From positions 1-5,964 of the forward strand of contig CAZCWX010000230.1 of assembly GCA_964502465.1 (NCBI GenBank): 5,964 nucleotides of DNA, given 5' to 3'. Positions 4,283 through 5,964 of this stretch are shown piece by piece (within the stretch, counting starts at the first letter, position 1; the number at the start of each line of letters is the position of its first letter). A model generated the notes under the pieces. That model was given only the letters and a program-made list of their open reading frames with translations, did not search any database and had not been told where the DNA came from. A program made the position numbers and the translations under genes. This stretch comes from CAZCWX01 sp964502465 (GTDB lineage: Bacteria > Desulfobacterota > Binatia > Bin18).

Positions 4283-5317
4283 GTGCAGCAAGAGTTGTTG
4301 TGCAGTGTCAGTATTGTATGCCGCTAGAAAAAAGACCAATGTGGCCTGGATTACCGCCACAAGTACTGATGAGACACCGGCAATACGCTGCATCGTTCCA
4401 GATCCGGCATCAAGGGCACCAAAGAACGTTGCAGCTAAGAGGACGCCAAGGGGAGATCTCTGGCCAACCAGAGCTACTGCAATGGCGGTGTAGCCATAGC
4501 CAGGAGAAAATTTCTCGTACACGCGTTGTGTGATTCCGCTGACTTCGATAGCGCCAGCGAGACCAGCGAGGGCACCACTTAATAAGAAGGCAAGGTGAGT
4601 TTGGCGTTCAACATGAATCCCGGCAAGGCGGGCGGCAAGCGGGTTTGCGCCAGTTGCTCTCAACTGAAACCCGGCTTTTGTACGAAAGAGGAAGAAACCT
4701 ACCCCGATTGTACATACCACCATTAATGGTACTCCGAGGTGCAAGCGTGTTGGTGGCAAAAGCCGCGGCAGAAGAACTGAGGTTGGGAGAGGGTCTGTCT
4801 GAGGATATTGGCCTGCGGATTCCATCAACGGACCATGTACACAATAACTGACGAGACCAGCAGCAATGAAATTGAGCATAATCGTACTGATGACCTCGTT
4901 GACCCCTCGTTTGGTCTTCAGGTAGGCGGCAATAGCCGCCCATAAACTGCCTGCGAGCATTGCTACGCCGAACACTATAGGTATTCCTAAAACTGAGGGG
5001 AGAACGGCAACATATGTCCCGACACTGGCTGTAGCGAGAGCACCAAGCAGAAATTGACCTTCGGCGCCAATATTCCAGACTCCAGCATGCAGAGCGAGAG
5101 TGACGGCGAGACCGGTATAAAGCAAGGGGCTGGTTTTTACGCAGGTCTCGGTGAGCCTATAGGCGTCTCCTCCCGCGCCAGCTAGTAGTGCAGAGAAGAC
5201 GGTTACTGTACTCGCTCCAGTCATCCAGAGGCCCAGAGCCACCACTACTAGGGCAGAAAGTAAGGCCAAGAGAGAAGGAAGCAGAGCACGGCCCCAGGTG
5301 GTTATGATGGTGCCCAT
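4265..5317 (-). CDS. BMP/Nup-type ABC importer permease, NupP-like
   Basis: A 350-residue inner-membrane permease, partner of the NupQ-like subunit. Motifs in order: an N-terminal membrane helix (11-32); VWNIGAEGQFLLGALA (80-95), the NIGAEGQ signature of this subunit; KTKRGVNEVISTIMLNF (134-150); TKAGFQLRATGANPLAARLAGI (213-234), the ATPase-contact loop with its 'G-x-N-P-x-A-A-x-x-x-G-I' pattern; and SPGYGYTAIAVALVGQRSPLG (271-291). Length is usual for the family. The start overlaps the last 16 bases of the ATPase gene. GGAG lies only one base before the ATG, too close to be ideal, so coupling to the ATPase gene is likely. The last codons contain eight consecutive A bases on the coding strand (4275-4282, CAC AAA AAA AAC), just before the overlap with the next gene. 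Confidence 0.92.
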   Translation of the reverse strand: MGTIITTWGRALLPSLLALLSALVVVALGLWMTGASTVTVFSALLAGAGGDAYRLTETCVKTSPLLYTGLAVTLALHAGVWNIGAEGQFLLGALATASVGTYVAVLPSVLGIPIVFGVAMLAGSLWAAIAAYLKTKRGVNEVISTIMLNFIAAGLVSYCVHGPLMESAGQYPQTDPLPTSVLLPRLLPPTRLHLGVPLMVVCTIGVGFFLFRTKAGFQLRATGANPLAARLAGIHVERQTHLAFLLSGALAGLAGAIEVSGITQRVYEKFSPGYGYTAIAVALVGQRSPLGVLLAATFFGALDAGSGTMQRIAGVSSVLVAVIQATLVFFLAAYNTDTAQQLLLHKKNQQ

Positions 5318-5964
5318 GCTCCGGTCATCATGCGACCGATTTGTTCACGGCCGACTGTTGGTTCAACTGGACCCAGGAGTTGTCCTTGATAAAGAGTATA
5401 GACAGCATCGCTGAGAGTGAGGATTTCATCGAGATCAGCAGAAATTAATACCATGCCAGCTCCTTGGTGACAGCAGGTGAGGAGTGCCTCGTGGACATAT
5501 TGGGTTGCACCGATGTCCAACCCACGACTGGGGTTTGCCGCGACGATAACGAGGGGATCATATGCAAGCTCGCGAGCGATTACGACACGTTGCTGATTCC
5601 CTCCAGAAAGCGTAGACACGGGATGGGTAGGGGAAGAAGGCTGGATACCAAAACGTGCAATCTGCTGCCGAGCGAAGCAGTAGACCGCGTGGGGGAATAA
5701 TAGGAAGCCGGGAGTGAAGATCGCAAGAGTGTACACATTCAGCAGTAAATTCTCTGCAATGGTGAGGGGAAGGGCTAGCCCTTCACGTCGGCGGTCCTGG
5801 GGAATAAGGGAGACTCTGACAGAGCGTAATTGAGATGGCGTAGGGGCAGTAATAGGCTGCCCGCTGAGCTGTATCGTGCCACGGATGGGGAGCTGTAGCC
5901 CAATTAACAGTTCGGTGAGTTCAGTTTGACCATTGCCATCAACCCCAGCGATTCCTATCACTTC
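5302..5964 (-). CDS. BMP/Nup-type ABC importer ATPase, NupO-like, C-terminal domain (5' end outside window)
   Basis: The frame runs off the right edge, so only the second of the two nucleotide-binding domains usual in this family (about 500 residues in all) is present, about 221 residues. Counting from Val-Ile-Gly-Ile-Ala-Gly (5961 leftward as residue 1): the P-loop is GVDGNGQTEL (6-15), lacking the Walker Lys, as is normal for the second domain of these tandem ATPases. SLIPQDRRREGL (51-62) covers the Q-loop region, with Gln where Glu is more common. The signature LSGGNQQRVVIAREL is at 118-132. Walker B/D-loop LVIVAANPSRGLDIGA spans 137-152, and ISADLDEIL (173-181) lacks the switch His. ATP is hydrolysed mainly by the first domain, which would lie outside the window. 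It overlaps the next permease gene by 16 bases. It powers import by the two permeases encoded downstream. Confidence 0.92.
   Translation of the reverse strand, partial: EVIGIAGVDGNGQTELTELLIGLQLPIRGTIQLSGQPITAPTPSQLRSVRVSLIPQDRRREGLALPLTIAENLLLNVYTLAIFTPGFLLFPHAVYCFARQQIARFGIQPSSPTHPVSTLSGGNQQRVVIARELAYDPLVIVAANPSRGLDIGATQYVHEALLTCCHQGAGMVLISADLDEILTLSDAVYTLYQGQLLGPVEPTVGREQIGRMMTGAWAPS

Noticed and set aside
5923..5955. Degenerate P-loop (no Walker Lys) as a sign of a dead ATPase
   Set aside because: The second nucleotide-binding domain of sugar and nucleoside tandem ATPases normally reads G-x-x-G-N-G-Q without Lys; signature and Walker B are intact.
1..5964. CRISPR array, toxin-antitoxin pair or defence cassette
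   Set aside because: No regularly spaced repeats beyond the two short pairs described, and no gene of such families was recognised.

Overview
The window reads as chromosomal sequence from a Gram-negative, probably uncultured bacterium of moderate GC content (about 50% by eye). The outer membrane is inferred from the remnant of an MlaE-type phospholipid ABC permease. A mixture of housekeeping genes, a decayed gene and insertion-sequence debris suggests a large, loosely packed genome of the deltaproteobacterial, Tectomicrobia or Methylomirabilota kind, but the lineage cannot be fixed from this sequence.

Layout. Positions 1-262 hold the 3' end of an IS630-family insertion sequence on the + strand. 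It abuts, and appears to have truncated, a minus-strand gene whose first ~52 codons survive (262-419) and look like the STAS-like N-terminus of an MlaE permease. Upstream of that gene, overlapping it by a few bases, is a complete minus-strand gene (409-1218) for a glycine-zipper membrane protein of the general-stress (YflT/GSP17M-like) type. A 336-base divergent spacer with short repeats follows. A glucokinase (glk) pseudogene then lies on the + strand (1555-2296). It is recognisable from its first to its last residues but carries a frameshift at the catalytic Asp, a compensating shift, a nonsense codon, a changed glucose-contact residue and a large internal deletion. Positions 2297-2556 contain a short inverted repeat and a pair of direct repeats ahead of a 143-codon conserved hypothetical gene (2557-2988). 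A complete tRNA-Ser(UGA) gene sits at 3165-3252.

The right-hand half (3327-5964, minus strand) is a tightly overlapping ABC importer operon of the BMP/NupOPQ type: a nucleotide-binding subunit (only its second ATPase domain is in the window), then two membrane permeases. Transcription runs right to left, toward the tRNA gene. Together these genes would make a nucleoside (or related simple-sugar) importer; the lipoprotein that captures substrate must be encoded outside the window.

No clearly new system is present. The points most worth a second look are the A8 run with a canonical slippery heptamer at the overlap of the two permease genes, which could in principle yield a fused permease; the IS truncation of the mlaE-like gene; the scattered IS630-end-like motifs around the dead glk gene; and the orphan 143-residue protein.
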